Source of the DNA: CAZVIJ01 sp964626735
GTDB taxonomy: Bacteria > Patescibacteriota > Dojkabacteria > JAOAGR01
Length of the DNA stretch: 19,179 nucleotides
Direction: 5' to 3'
Assembly (NCBI GenBank): GCA_964626735.1
Contig: CAZVIJ010000033.1
Location: 1 to 19,179, forward strand
Shown: one piece after another, positions 1 to 7,058 of the stretch
Layout: each line of letters starts with the position of its first letter
How positions within the stretch are numbered: the stretch's first letter is position 1
Position numbers and translations under genes: made by a program
Notes under the pieces: generated by a model
Told to the model about the DNA's origin: nothing
Database searches by the model: none
Seen by the model: the letters and a program-made list of their open reading frames with translations, nothing else

Positions 1-13
1 CGAATCAAATACT

Positions 14-211
14 ATGCAACCGATCATCCCCAATAAGGGACATGCGAATACCGGACGAACGATCGCAATCGCTGGTCTGGTTATCGTCGTGGTCGGGATT
101 CTGTTTTATTTATTTAAGCTTCCGCTTGCAAGCCTTGGATATGCTTTGCCTATGCTGTTGTGCGTAGGTCTGCATTTTTTCATGATGCGCGGCGGAACAC
201 ATCATCATTAA
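14..211 (+). CDS. Small DUF2933-like membrane protein, first gene of the copper operon in view
   Basis: A 65-aa protein with one long hydrophobic stretch (about residues 17-57, room for one or two membrane helices) and a short tail that ends GGTHHH. The size, hydrophobic core and His-rich end resemble DUF2933 proteins, small membrane proteins often found beside copper and heavy-metal genes; that resemblance is from memory. The terminal histidines could bind metal, which is inference. The next gene, an HMA metallochaperone, begins 10 bp after the stop, so it is the first visible gene of an operon running to 5561. No Shine-Dalgarno sequence is visible. The frame has no stop between the window edge and the ATG at 14, so the true start or further operon genes may lie upstream. 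Confidence 0.75.
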   Translation: MQPIIPNKGHANTGRTIAIAGLVIVVVGILFYLFKLPLASLGYALPMLLCVGLHFFMMRGGTHHH

Positions 212-221
212 GAAAACTATC

Positions 222-446
222 ATGAACAAATACACAATCGCAATAAAGGGAATGCATTGCACAGGCTGTAGAAGCCTCATTACGATGTCGCTCGAGGATG
301 AGAATTTCGAGAATATAATAGTCGACGAGAACAAAGGGTTCGCATCATTTGATTCTTCGGACGATATCGAAGCTGTACGGGGAAAGCTCGATAAGGCATT
401 TGCCGAACTCGGGAAGTATTCATATACGAACTTAGAAGAACACTAA
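222..446 (+). CDS. Free-standing HMA-domain metallochaperone (CopZ-like)
   Basis: A 74-aa cytosolic protein that is a single heavy-metal-associated (HMA) domain. The metal-binding loop GMHCTGC is at residues 10-16, and the length is that of CopZ/Atx1-type chaperones (about 65-75 aa). In that family the two loop cysteines bind Cu+ and deliver it to the HMA domain of a P1B ATPase; such an ATPase (CopA) is encoded two genes downstream. The C-terminal half is unusually acidic (several Asp/Glu), which could help docking to a partner; this is inference. Its TAA stop shares one base with the next ATG (TAATG at 444-448), so translation is probably coupled. The family call is firm; copper specificity comes from context, since HMA domains can also bind other soft metals. 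Confidence 0.9.
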   Translation: MNKYTIAIKGMHCTGCRSLITMSLEDENFENIIVDENKGFASFDSSDDIEAVRGKLDKAFAELGKYSYTNLEEH

Positions 447-1504
447 TGTCTAAATATCTAGTAGTCTCATTAATTTTAGTCTCTATCATCATCGGATTCG
501 GTACGGGATATATGCTATCTCCTCAGTATGCCCAATCGGCATCGGAGGAGAGTATGCAAAGCAGCTCAGCTAAGTCAGGACGGAATTACGATCTCAGCTA
601 CATCGACTCTATGATAAAGCATCATAGGGGGGCGATACTGCTTGCGATGCAGGCAAAAGATACCACCGAGCGCGTCGATGTTAGAAACCTCGCTCACGAA
701 ATCCTCAAGAGCGAGCCGAAGGCAATCGATGAGCTGTATTCGTGGAAGAAAGACTGGTACGGCAACACAACGCGGTTACAAGATCCGAAGGTAGTGAAGC
801 TCGGCGATTACGACGAGAACTTCGATCTGAGATTCCTGAACGCCCTTATCGCTCACCACGAGGCTGGAGTCGAAATGGCGAAAGAAGCTCAGCTCAGCTC
901 ATCCAGAAACGAAGTACTCGTTAATGCGGAAAAAGTAGCGTCGTTCCTGGAGAAGGGCATCAGTTCGTTCTCAGCGTGGAGATACGAATGGTACGGTCTT
1001 GCACCGCGAACAAACATGGAGGGGGCGAAGAGCGTTCCTATGGATCTGAATACGTATACGGACGCAGCATTTATCGATGACATGATCGCGCACCATAACG
1101 GGGCGGTAAAGATGGCGGAGGATGTCGTTAAGAACACGAAACGAAGCGAGTTGAGGAATATGGGCGAGGATATCATCACGGCCCAGAGAAAAGAGATAGA
1201 CGATCTGTATGCCTGGAAGAAGGTCTGGTTCGACGATTCGAATGTCGTAACGAAGATTGAGGGCGTTAATCTTGGGGCATACGACAAGAACTACGACTTG
1301 CGATTTCTCAACGCGATGGTGAAGCATCACGAAGACGCAGTCGCGATGTCGCAGAAGATACTCGGCAATTCCACCCGCAATGAGATCCTTGATCTTGGGA
1401 ACGCTATCGTAATAAATCAAACGCGTGAAATTAACCAAATGAGGTCGTGGCGATCGAGCTGGTTCAACGTACCGGCAACGAGTAACGAGTCGATGAATAA
1501 ATAA
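446..1504 (+). CDS. Exported protein with four DUF305 domains
   Basis: A 352-aa protein with an N-terminal signal peptide or anchor (about residues 4-24), a Ser-rich linker and four DUF305 (ferritin-like helical) units. Each unit has a paired-histidine helix motif: KHHRGA (58-63), AHHEAG (136-141), AHHNGA (215-220) and KHHEDA (293-298). The spacing of 78-79 aa is strikingly regular, and each unit ends with W-x3-W (or a near match). Units 2 and 4 share DLRFLNA before the motif, while 1 and 3 share YIDSMI/FIDDMI, so the protein looks like a duplicated two-domain A-B unit. DUF305 proteins are often encoded beside copper-resistance genes and are usually one or two domains long; four is unusual. 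The likely role is extracytoplasmic copper binding, inferred from context. It starts by a TAATG overlap with the HMA gene and ends 7 bp before copA. Confidence 0.92.
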   Translation: MSKYLVVSLILVSIIIGFGTGYMLSPQYAQSASEESMQSSSAKSGRNYDLSYIDSMIKHHRGAILLAMQAKDTTERVDVRNLAHEILKSEPKAIDELYSWKKDWYGNTTRLQDPKVVKLGDYDENFDLRFLNALIAHHEAGVEMAKEAQLSSSRNEVLVNAEKVASFLEKGISSFSAWRYEWYGLAPRTNMEGAKSVPMDLNTYTDAAFIDDMIAHHNGAVKMAEDVVKNTKRSELRNMGEDIITAQRKEIDDLYAWKKVWFDDSNVVTKIEGVNLGAYDKNYDLRFLNAMVKHHEDAVAMSQKILGNSTRNEILDLGNAIVINQTREINQMRSWRSSWFNVPATSNESMNK

Positions 1505-1511
1505 GACTAAT

Positions 1512-3866
1512 ATGGATAAGGTAACATTACCAATTAAAGGAATGCACTGCGCGTCGTGCGCGCTGACGATCGAAAAGGCCGTTCGTCGCGACGCCGCGGT
1601 GGAGGATGTGCAGGTCAATTATGGGACGGAGAAGGCAACAATTACGTACGACACGTCGAAAACGAATGTCGCCGAGCTATCCAAGCGTATAGAGCCGTTC
1701 GGTTATTCGTTCGACACCTCGAAAGCGCATGTTACGGGATTCGTGCAGATGCAGATTCCTAATAAAGTGCCAACGACGACGCCCCCTGCTAATCAAACAG
1801 TAACTTATGCTGAACCCCGTGCAGACAAGCCGCCGGTTGACGATACCAAAGCCCAGAAACTTGCTGAGCTCCAGAAGCAAAAAGAGCAAGTCGAGTTCGC
1901 GATGCCGATAACGATCTTCATCTTCTTTGCGATGATGTGGGAGATTCTGTCGAAAAGTGTCTCGTGGGTACCGAAGTTTTTCATACCGATGCAAACGTTC
2001 AACGTGATCGTTTTCCTATTGGCGACGGTCATCATGTTCTGGATCGGCAAACCGTTCATCGAAGGCGTTTCTCGATTCGCGAAATATCATGTCGCGAATA
2101 TGGATACGCTTATCGGTATTGGAACGATGACGGCGTACATCTACAGCACGATCGTCGTGCTTTTGCCCGAGGTGCGGAATGCGCTCAACTTGCCGGAGAC
2201 GACGTATTTCGACGTAACGATCGTTGTCGTCGGATTCATCGTTTTGGGAAAGTATCTTGAGGCTCGTTCGAAGTTGAAGACCGGCGAGGCGATCGAGAAA
2301 TTGATGAATCTTCAGGCGAAGACTGCCCTGGTTGAACGCGACGGTGCGGAAATCGAGCTGCCGGTTGACCAGGTCGTCATCGATGACGTGATCGTCGTCA
2401 AGCCTGGATCGAAGATCCCAGTCGATGGTGAGATAATTGAAGGAAGATCATCCATAGACGAAGCGATGGTAACCGGCGAGCCGATCCCTGTCGACAAGAA
2501 AGCAGGGGATGCGGTTATCGGCGGGACGATCAACAAACAAGGGACGTTCAAATTCAAGGCAACGAAGATCGGTTCGGAAACCTTGCTATCCCATATCATC
2601 AAGATGGTCGAGGAGGCGCAGGGCTCTAAGGCACCGATTCAGCGCATGGCTGACCAGATTTCTGGAGTGTTCGTGCCGATCGTATTGGTGATCGCGGCAC
2701 TTGCACTTATCACTTGGGTTGTTGTCGGTTCGCGTTTTATGCCGGTCTCAGAGGCGCTCTCATATGGTTTGCTTTGTTTCGTTGGAATCCTCGTTATTGC
2801 ATGTCCGTGCGCACTTGGCCTTGCTACTCCGACAGCAATTATCGTTGGCGTCGGTAAAGGGGCAAGCAGCGGTATCTTGATCAAGAATGCGGAGAGCCTC
2901 GAGAAACTGCATAAGGTGAAGGTCGTGGTCGTCGACAAGACGGGTACGATCACGAAAGGTCAACCAGAAGTGACCGATATTGTACCGGTTACAATGCTCG
3001 ACCAACCGCACATATTATCGATACTCGGTGCGCTCGAGAAGAATTCCGAGCATCCATTGGCGCTTGCAATCATGGACAAAGTGAAGGCGATGAATGTCAG
3101 CTTCCCGGTTGTGCAGAACTTCGAGAATATCGAAGGCAAAGGCGTGAAGGGAACGATCGATGGAGTCGTCTATTATGCTGGCAACCTGAAACTGATGGCC
3201 GACTTGGGAATATCGGTAGATGGGAATCAAATTGAAATGCTTGCAATGCAAGGCAAAACTCCAGTTGTGCTCGCTGGCAACCAGGGCATTATCGCAATCA
3301 TCGCGATAGCCGATACGATCAAGGATACTGCTATTGAAGCAGTCAGGGATCTGCATAAGCTCGGCATCAAGGTCGCGATGCTGACCGGAGACAACAAAAA
3401 TACTGCGCAGTACATCGCAAAGCAGGTTGGCATCGATGCGGTATATGCTGAAGTGCTTCCGTCGCAAAAGGCGGAGAAAGTCACCGAGCTGCAGGAAAAA
3501 GGATTCGTCGTCGCAATGGCTGGCGATGGCGTCAACGACGCACCGGCGCTCGCGAAGTCCGATGTCGGAATTGCGATGGGAACAGGTACGGATGTTGCTA
3601 TTGAATCCGCAGATATAACGCTGCTGCACGGCGATATCTCTAAAATTTCCAAGGCAATCAAGCTTTCTAAGAAGACGATGCGCACGATCAAGCAAAATCT
3701 CTTTTGGGCGTTTATCTACAACGTTATTGGCATACCGATTGCTGCCGGCGCTCTCTTTCCGCTTTTCGGAATCTTATTGAATCCGATATTCGCAGGGTTA
3801 GCGATGGCTTTCAGCAGCGTATCGGTGGTAACTAACTCGTTGAGATTGAAAGCAACACGACTATGA
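1512..3866 (+). CDS. copA: Cu+-exporting P-type ATPase (P1B-1, CopA)
   Basis: A 784-aa membrane ATPase that pumps Cu+ out of the cytosol. The sequence shows one N-terminal HMA domain (GMHCASC at 10-16), a Pro/Lys-rich linker (about 80-125), and transmembrane helices from about 130. It has the actuator TGE (321-323), the intramembrane metal site CPC (431-433) followed by ALGLATP, the phosphorylated Asp in DKTGT (475-479), the nucleotide-domain SEHP (512-515) and the hinge GDGVND (671-676). The class-specific motifs Y736-N737-x4-P742 and M765-x2-SS-x5-N775 are those of the P1B-1 (Cu+/Ag+) group, so substrate assignment is strong. One HMA domain and a length near 780 aa fit ordinary bacterial CopA. 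The stop overlaps the next start as ATGA (3863-3866). No Shine-Dalgarno sequence precedes its ATG. Confidence 0.97.
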   Translation: MDKVTLPIKGMHCASCALTIEKAVRRDAAVEDVQVNYGTEKATITYDTSKTNVAELSKRIEPFGYSFDTSKAHVTGFVQMQIPNKVPTTTPPANQTVTYAEPRADKPPVDDTKAQKLAELQKQKEQVEFAMPITIFIFFAMMWEILSKSVSWVPKFFIPMQTFNVIVFLLATVIMFWIGKPFIEGVSRFAKYHVANMDTLIGIGTMTAYIYSTIVVLLPEVRNALNLPETTYFDVTIVVVGFIVLGKYLEARSKLKTGEAIEKLMNLQAKTALVERDGAEIELPVDQVVIDDVIVVKPGSKIPVDGEIIEGRSSIDEAMVTGEPIPVDKKAGDAVIGGTINKQGTFKFKATKIGSETLLSHIIKMVEEAQGSKAPIQRMADQISGVFVPIVLVIAALALITWVVVGSRFMPVSEALSYGLLCFVGILVIACPCALGLATPTAIIVGVGKGASSGILIKNAESLEKLHKVKVVVVDKTGTITKGQPEVTDIVPVTMLDQPHILSILGALEKNSEHPLALAIMDKVKAMNVSFPVVQNFENIEGKGVKGTIDGVVYYAGNLKLMADLGISVDGNQIEMLAMQGKTPVVLAGNQGIIAIIAIADTIKDTAIEAVRDLHKLGIKVAMLTGDNKNTAQYIAKQVGIDAVYAEVLPSQKAEKVTELQEKGFVVAMAGDGVNDAPALAKSDVGIAMGTGTDVAIESADITLLHGDISKISKAIKLSKKTMRTIKQNLFWAFIYNVIGIPIAAGALFPLFGILLNPIFAGLAMAFSSVSVVTNSLRLKATRL

Positions 3867-4474
3867 AGAAGCTACTATTATTTTTCATCGGGGGAATGCT
3901 TCTCAGCTTCCTCGTTACGACGGCTGTACGGTACTTCACTGTACGAGCCGCCGACTCCGTGCATTATCACGCTGATTTTCTGATCTCCATCAATGGCGAG
4001 ATCCGGAAGCTGGATGACCCGAAGTTTTACGAGGAATCGTCGGCACCGTGCACGATCGAAAGTCACAAGACGCCGCTCGAACGGGCACACTTGCACGATA
4101 ACGTTTCTACCGTGGTGCATGTCGAGGATTACGCAGTTACCTGGGGGCACTTATTCCAGAATATCGGTTACAGCGTAAATCCAAATTCAATCGTCGACGA
4201 CAAAGGGGCGATTTATTTGGCTAACGATGAAAAGAAGATCCGTTTCATATTGAACGGCACCGCGATTGAATCGATAGAAAATACGATAATACAAAGCAAG
4301 GATCGGTTGCTTATCAACTACGGTACAGAGGGAGAGCAGGAGCTTATCAGCGGGAAATTCACCCAGGTTACTTCGCTTGCTGACAAATACAATACAACAC
4401 CTGACCCGGAATCATGCTCGGGAAACAGGAAATATACATTCAAGGAACGCATGAAGAAAGCACTAATTAACTGA
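3863..4474 (+). CDS. Unrecognised membrane-anchored His-rich protein in the copper operon
   Basis: A 203-aa protein I cannot assign to a named family. It has an N-terminal hydrophobic anchor or signal (about residues 3-22) and an otherwise soluble, mostly beta-strand-like body. Candidate metal ligands cluster in the first half: H34 and H36 (HYHADF), C63, H68, H76 and H78 (AHLHDN), H86 (VVHVED), H96 (TWGHLF), with C185 near the end; the HxH pairs resemble metal sites. A patch around residues 127-163 looks like a small repeat of a beta domain. The gene overlaps copA by four bases (ATGA) and lies 1 bp before the HMA-TauE gene, so it is made together with the exporter. An extracytoplasmic role in taking up or passing on copper is a reasonable inference, not shown by sequence. 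Confidence 0.85.
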   Translation: MKKLLLFFIGGMLLSFLVTTAVRYFTVRAADSVHYHADFLISINGEIRKLDDPKFYEESSAPCTIESHKTPLERAHLHDNVSTVVHVEDYAVTWGHLFQNIGYSVNPNSIVDDKGAIYLANDEKKIRFILNGTAIESIENTIIQSKDRLLINYGTEGEQELISGKFTQVTSLADKYNTTPDPESCSGNRKYTFKERMKKALIN

Positions 4475-4475
4475 A

Positions 4476-5561
4476 ATGAGCAAGAACGCTAAAAGAAAAA
4501 AAGATATGCAGAAGCAAAATGCCGCAAGCAATCAAGAGTGTTTGGAGTTCGACGTGAACGGAATGCACTGCGCGGCATGCGAACTAGTTATCGAAAAGAA
4601 GATCGGCCGAATCCCCGGCGTAAAGAAAGTCGATGCCGTGTTGGCAAAGAACAAGGTCAAAGTCTGGGGCACGTTTTCGGAGCCCAAGGCAAAGCTTGCC
4701 GCTCAATGGTCGAAGCTTATCGAACCAGATGGATACGCGCTTGTCACCGAACGCTCAAAAAAGCAGGTGAACTGGGGAGAGTTCAAGAAAGCCGCGCCTA
4801 TCGCCGGCGTGGTCATCCTCTTATTCATCGCTTTGCAGAAACTTGGCGTCGTCAATCTCGTGAGCCCGGACAGCATTAATCTTCCTGCAGTCTTCCTGAT
4901 CGGCATTATTGCGTCACTTTCATCATGTATGGCCGTCGTTGGCGGGTTGGTTCTTTCGATCAGCGCCAACTACGCAAAAGAAGAATCGAAAACGAAGGCG
5001 ACGAAAGCCATGGTCATGTTCCACGGCGCGCGACTGGTTGGCTTCTTTATCCTTGGTGGCGTAATCGGGCTTATCGGGTCTGCGTTCACGCTGTCGCAAA
5101 CGGCATCGTTCGTCATGAGCTTGATCGTCGGATTCGTCATGATCATCCTCGGCCTTAACCTTTTGGATACGTTCGAATTCACGAAGAAGCTTCAGTTCAA
5201 GATGCCGAAGTCGTTGTCGAGGTCTGCGATCAATACCGAGAACATGCAAAACAAGTGGACGCCGCTCCTGTTGGGAGTCGTAACGTTCTTCCTTCCGTGC
5301 GGGTTTACCCAGTCGATGCAAGTGTATTCGCTGAGCTCGGGGAGCTTCATCCAGGGAGCTTTGACGATGTTCGTGTTCGCGCTTGGTACGCTTCCGATGC
5401 TGGCGTTCATCAGCTTCTTCTCGAACAAGATGGTCGGCGGCAAGAAAACGTCAGGCGTCTTCTTCAAGGCTGCCGGGCTGGTTGTCTTGTTCTTCGCTCT
5501 TATAAACTTGACAGGCGCGCTCGTGGTGATGGGGCTGATCAAGCCGATATTCAACTTCTGA
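4476..5561 (+). CDS. HMA domain fused to a TauE/SafE (DsbD/CcdA-like) membrane protein
   Basis: A 361-aa protein with a Lys-rich N-terminus, an HMA domain (about 20-90, metal loop GMHCAAC at 29-35) and six or seven transmembrane helices (from about 105 to the end). The membrane part carries two conserved cysteines in the settings SSC (149-151) and FFLPCGFTQ (C275), as in the sulfite-exporter TauE/SafE and DsbD_2/CcdA superfamily. CcdA/DsbD-type members pass electrons across the membrane through such a Cys pair; some homologues sit with copper genes and carry a C-terminal cupredoxin domain. Here that domain is absent, and a separate anchored cupredoxin is encoded at 6565-7038. It is the last gene of the operon, starting 1 bp after the previous stop. 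Transport of copper versus reductant is undecided. Confidence 0.9.
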   Translation: MSKNAKRKKDMQKQNAASNQECLEFDVNGMHCAACELVIEKKIGRIPGVKKVDAVLAKNKVKVWGTFSEPKAKLAAQWSKLIEPDGYALVTERSKKQVNWGEFKKAAPIAGVVILLFIALQKLGVVNLVSPDSINLPAVFLIGIIASLSSCMAVVGGLVLSISANYAKEESKTKATKAMVMFHGARLVGFFILGGVIGLIGSAFTLSQTASFVMSLIVGFVMIILGLNLLDTFEFTKKLQFKMPKSLSRSAINTENMQNKWTPLLLGVVTFFLPCGFTQSMQVYSLSSGSFIQGALTMFVFALGTLPMLAFISFFSNKMVGGKKTSGVFFKAAGLVVLFFALINLTGALVVMGLIKPIFNF

Positions 5562-5564
5562 GCG

Positions 5565-6164
5565 CTACTGGTACCATTCGTGGTTATGGTGGACGAGCTC
5601 TGAGATTTCGCGGGACTGGTTGGTGATGACGTTGTTGGCGAAATCGCGAAGTTCCTTGTGGCTTGCGTACATGGCAAGGTCGATAGACATCTCGATCGCC
5701 ATCGAGTGGTGCTTCGACATCGCCTCGATGAACTTCTGGTCGAAATTGTCGGCATTCTTCAAGTCATCCATGTGGTCGGACATGTCCATCATCATGGTTG
5801 GCGCAGGAGGCTTCGTGCCGTACCATGACTGGTACCACGCGGTGAGCTGCTGGATCTCATTGGTCTGGTCGGCGATGATACGCTGGGCGATCTGCCTGAC
5901 TTCATCGCGTTGGGCTTTCGTAAGCGCGATCTTCGACATCTCGACCGCTCCCTGGTGATGGGGGATCATCATGGCGATGTAATCGCTGTCGCTCATATTC
6001 GATGAATGCATATCGTGCATCATCGAACCGTGCATCATGCCCATTGAAGCATGCCCCATTGCAATATGTCCCATCGCGTACGACCTACCGATAATGCCGA
6101 TTGCGAAGGCAGACATGACGATGACCATCCCTATCGATGCTATTTTGGTTGTTGTTTGTGTCAT
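5565..6164 (-). CDS. Exported Met/His-rich protein with two DUF305 domains
   Basis: A 199-aa protein with an N-terminal signal or anchor (about residues 7-26), then a methionine/histidine-rich stretch (31-58, many MGH, MMH and MH steps), then two DUF305 units. The first has the classic MIPHHQGA motif (66-73) and the second SKHHSMA (150-156); both end with a Trp-rich helix. A second Met cluster (PTMMMDM, 122-128) lies in the linker. Met clusters of this kind bind Cu+ in extracytoplasmic copper proteins; that it does so here is inference. Its A-B layout matches the repeated unit of the four-domain protein at 446-1504, but that protein lacks the Met cluster. It converges on the HMA-TauE gene with only 3 bp between stops. 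The upstream 95 bp is shared with the divergent gene at 6260. Confidence 0.93.
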   Translation of the reverse strand: MTQTTTKIASIGMVIVMSAFAIGIIGRSYAMGHIAMGHASMGMMHGSMMHDMHSSNMSDSDYIAMMIPHHQGAVEMSKIALTKAQRDEVRQIAQRIIADQTNEIQQLTAWYQSWYGTKPPAPTMMMDMSDHMDDLKNADNFDQKFIEAMSKHHSMAIEMSIDLAMYASHKELRDFANNVITNQSREISELVHHNHEWYQ

Positions 6165-6209
6165 TATGTATATGTAGTCAAATCGAATTTCTGCAAGACT
6201 GTGGTGTCG

Positions 6210-6223
6210 GTGACGAACGTCAC
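6210..6223. promoter_or_regulatory. GTGA-N6-TCAC palindrome, candidate CRP/FNR-type operator
   Basis: GTGACG and CGTCAC form a perfect 6-bp inverted repeat around AA. It fits the GTGA-N6-TCAC core recognised by CRP/FNR-family regulators. Its centre (6216.5) lies about 43.5 bp upstream of the inferred transcription start at 6260. The same core occurs at 11653-11666. Confidence 0.45.
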
Positions 6224-6247
6224 GTTCAGAAATCGCGAAAGACGTAA

Positions 6248-6253
6248 TATAAG
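6248..6253 (+). promoter_or_regulatory. Candidate -10 box, leaderless arrangement
   Basis: TATAAG (5 of 6 to TATAAT) lies six bases before the ATG at 6260. A start 7 nt past the hexamer would fall on the A of that ATG. No -35 box is obvious. Confidence 0.5.
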
Positions 6254-6259
6254 TTAATC

Positions 6260-6352
6260 ATGAAACTACGCACATTACTGTTCTATATTTGTTGGGTCGC
6301 GCTTGCGATTCTTGTACTGTACGTTTTATATATGATTTTCATAGCACGATGA
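6260..6352 (+). CDS. 30-aa single-helix membrane microprotein
   Basis: A 30-codon reading frame that begins MKLRTLLFYICW, continues as one hydrophobic helix (about residues 5-27) and ends with Arg. It is supported by three things: a -10 box six bases before its ATG, a positively charged N-terminus followed by a clean transmembrane stretch, and an ATGA overlap with the next gene (6349-6352), which implies coupled translation. I do not recognise a family. One cysteine (C11) lies in the helix. It could be a helper subunit of the following membrane proteins, or simply a leader cistron that allows translation of the next gene from a leaderless mRNA. The function is unknown. Confidence 0.6.
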   Translation: MKLRTLLFYICWVALAILVLYVLYMIFIAR

Positions 6353-6552
6353 ACATGACTGGAAACAACAAGAAATTCACGCTCTCGAACAGTGCGTACT
6401 ACGCATCGTTGTTCGGTGCTTGCATACTGGCATTCGGCATCGGCTTGGTCGTCGCCAAATTCATGAACGACAAGGTCGGGTACGTTGCTATACTCATTGG
6501 AGCAGCCCTCCATGGATGGGGAATGATGAAAGTTCAGAAAGAAAACAGCTAA
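6349..6552 (+). CDS. Small two-helix membrane protein, unknown function
   Basis: A 67-aa protein beginning MNMTGNNKKF, with two predicted transmembrane helices (about residues 17-37 and 42-59) and a charged tail (KVQKENS). The frame is open upstream to a TTG at 6289, but that start would lie inside the microprotein gene. The ATG at 6349 is preferred because it gives an ATGA overlap and removes a non-hydrophobic leader. I do not recognise the family. A cupredoxin gene begins 12 bp after its stop, so it probably belongs to the same small transcript and may act at the membrane with that protein; that link is context only. Confidence 0.7.
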   Translation: MNMTGNNKKFTLSNSAYYASLFGACILAFGIGLVVAKFMNDKVGYVAILIGAALHGWGMMKVQKENS

Positions 6553-6564
6553 CACTATATTTCC

Positions 6565-7038
6565 ATGCCAGAATCAGGAGCAGAACATCAAATTACAAAA
6601 TCCTTCGTGAAGCGGTACATGGTGCCGATTGCACTTGCGTTCCTCTTTGTCGCTGCTGGTTTAGGTATTTATCTCTATGGGAATCGTCCGCGTACGTTCG
6701 ATGACGACCCGCCGCCTCGGACTACGAAAAACACCGATAGTCTCGTAAATACGGACGGCAAGCAGGTATTGGANNNNNNNNNNGAAATGACCGTGAAAAA
6801 TGGCTATACACCCAGAGAATTTAACGCCAGGCCGAATGTCCCTATCGTATTGCGTGCGGTTTCCAAGGGAGCCTTCGATTGCAGTTCCATTATCCTCATC
6901 AATAGCATGAAGATAAGGAAAGACCTACCGATCAACGGAAAGACCGATATCGAGATACCCGCGCAATCCGCAGGAACCACTATAAACGGTACGTGCATCA
7001 TGGGAATGTACTCGTTTACGATTAACGCACGCGGCTAG
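6565..7038 (+). CDS. Membrane-anchored cupredoxin-like protein (contains N run)
   Basis: A 157-aa protein with a cytosolic N-terminus, one membrane anchor (about residues 19-38), a Pro/Asp/Thr linker and a C-terminal cupredoxin-like beta domain (about 70-157). The domain begins VKNGYTPREF and has Cys106 (FDCSS) and, near the end, C144-I-M146-G-M148. These match the Cys and C-x-MGM positions of the Cupredoxin_1 group found with TauE/SafE copper proteins; a usual His ligand is not obvious. Ten N bases (6774-6783) cover four codons just before the domain; the frame is the same on both sides. It probably binds copper outside the membrane, serving as the detached partner of the HMA-TauE protein; this is inference. 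The stop lies 20 bp before the ABC transporter gene. Confidence 0.85.
   Translation: MPESGAEHQITKSFVKRYMVPIALAFLFVAAGLGIYLYGNRPRTFDDDPPPRTTKNTDSLVNTDGKQVLXXXXEMTVKNGYTPREFNARPNVPIVLRAVSKGAFDCSSIILINSMKIRKDLPINGKTDIEIPAQSAGTTINGTCIMGMYSFTINARG
6774..6783. other. Run of ten N inside the cupredoxin gene
   Basis: Unresolved bases. The reading frame agrees before and after the run, so the count of ten may be the true length or may be an assembler placeholder. Confidence 0.95.
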
Positions 7039-7046
7039 GTTGGTGC

Positions 7047-7052
7047 TATACT
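7047..7052 (+). promoter_or_regulatory. Extended -10 box before the ABC exporter, leaderless arrangement
   Basis: TGC-TATACT (TG at 7044-7045) is an extended -10 element with the ATG six bases later. A transcription start on or next to the A of the ATG at 7059 is implied. It lies in the 20-bp gap after the cupredoxin gene. Confidence 0.6.
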
Positions 7053-7058
7053 GACCGT

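Larger units (their letters stand above)
6165..6259. promoter_or_regulatory. Divergent intergenic region between the DUF305 gene and the microprotein-cupredoxin set
   Basis: This 95-bp spacer must hold promoters for both directions. The rightward one has a candidate -10 (6248-6253). Leftward, TACATA repeats just before the DUF305 start give only a weak -10 candidate. A GTGA-N6-TCAC palindrome lies in the middle. Confidence 0.6.

Noticed and set aside
971..1618. Minus-strand open frame of 215 codons
   Set aside because: It lies across the four-DUF305 gene and the copA start, with no family signature; it is a shadow of the plus-strand genes.
3015..3695. Minus-strand open frame of 226 codons
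   Set aside because: It is antisense to the conserved ATPase domain of copA and has no recognisable features.
6289..6348. TTG-started extension of the 67-aa membrane protein
   Set aside because: It would lie inside the 30-aa gene, adds a non-hydrophobic leader, and loses the ATGA overlap at the ATG at 6349.
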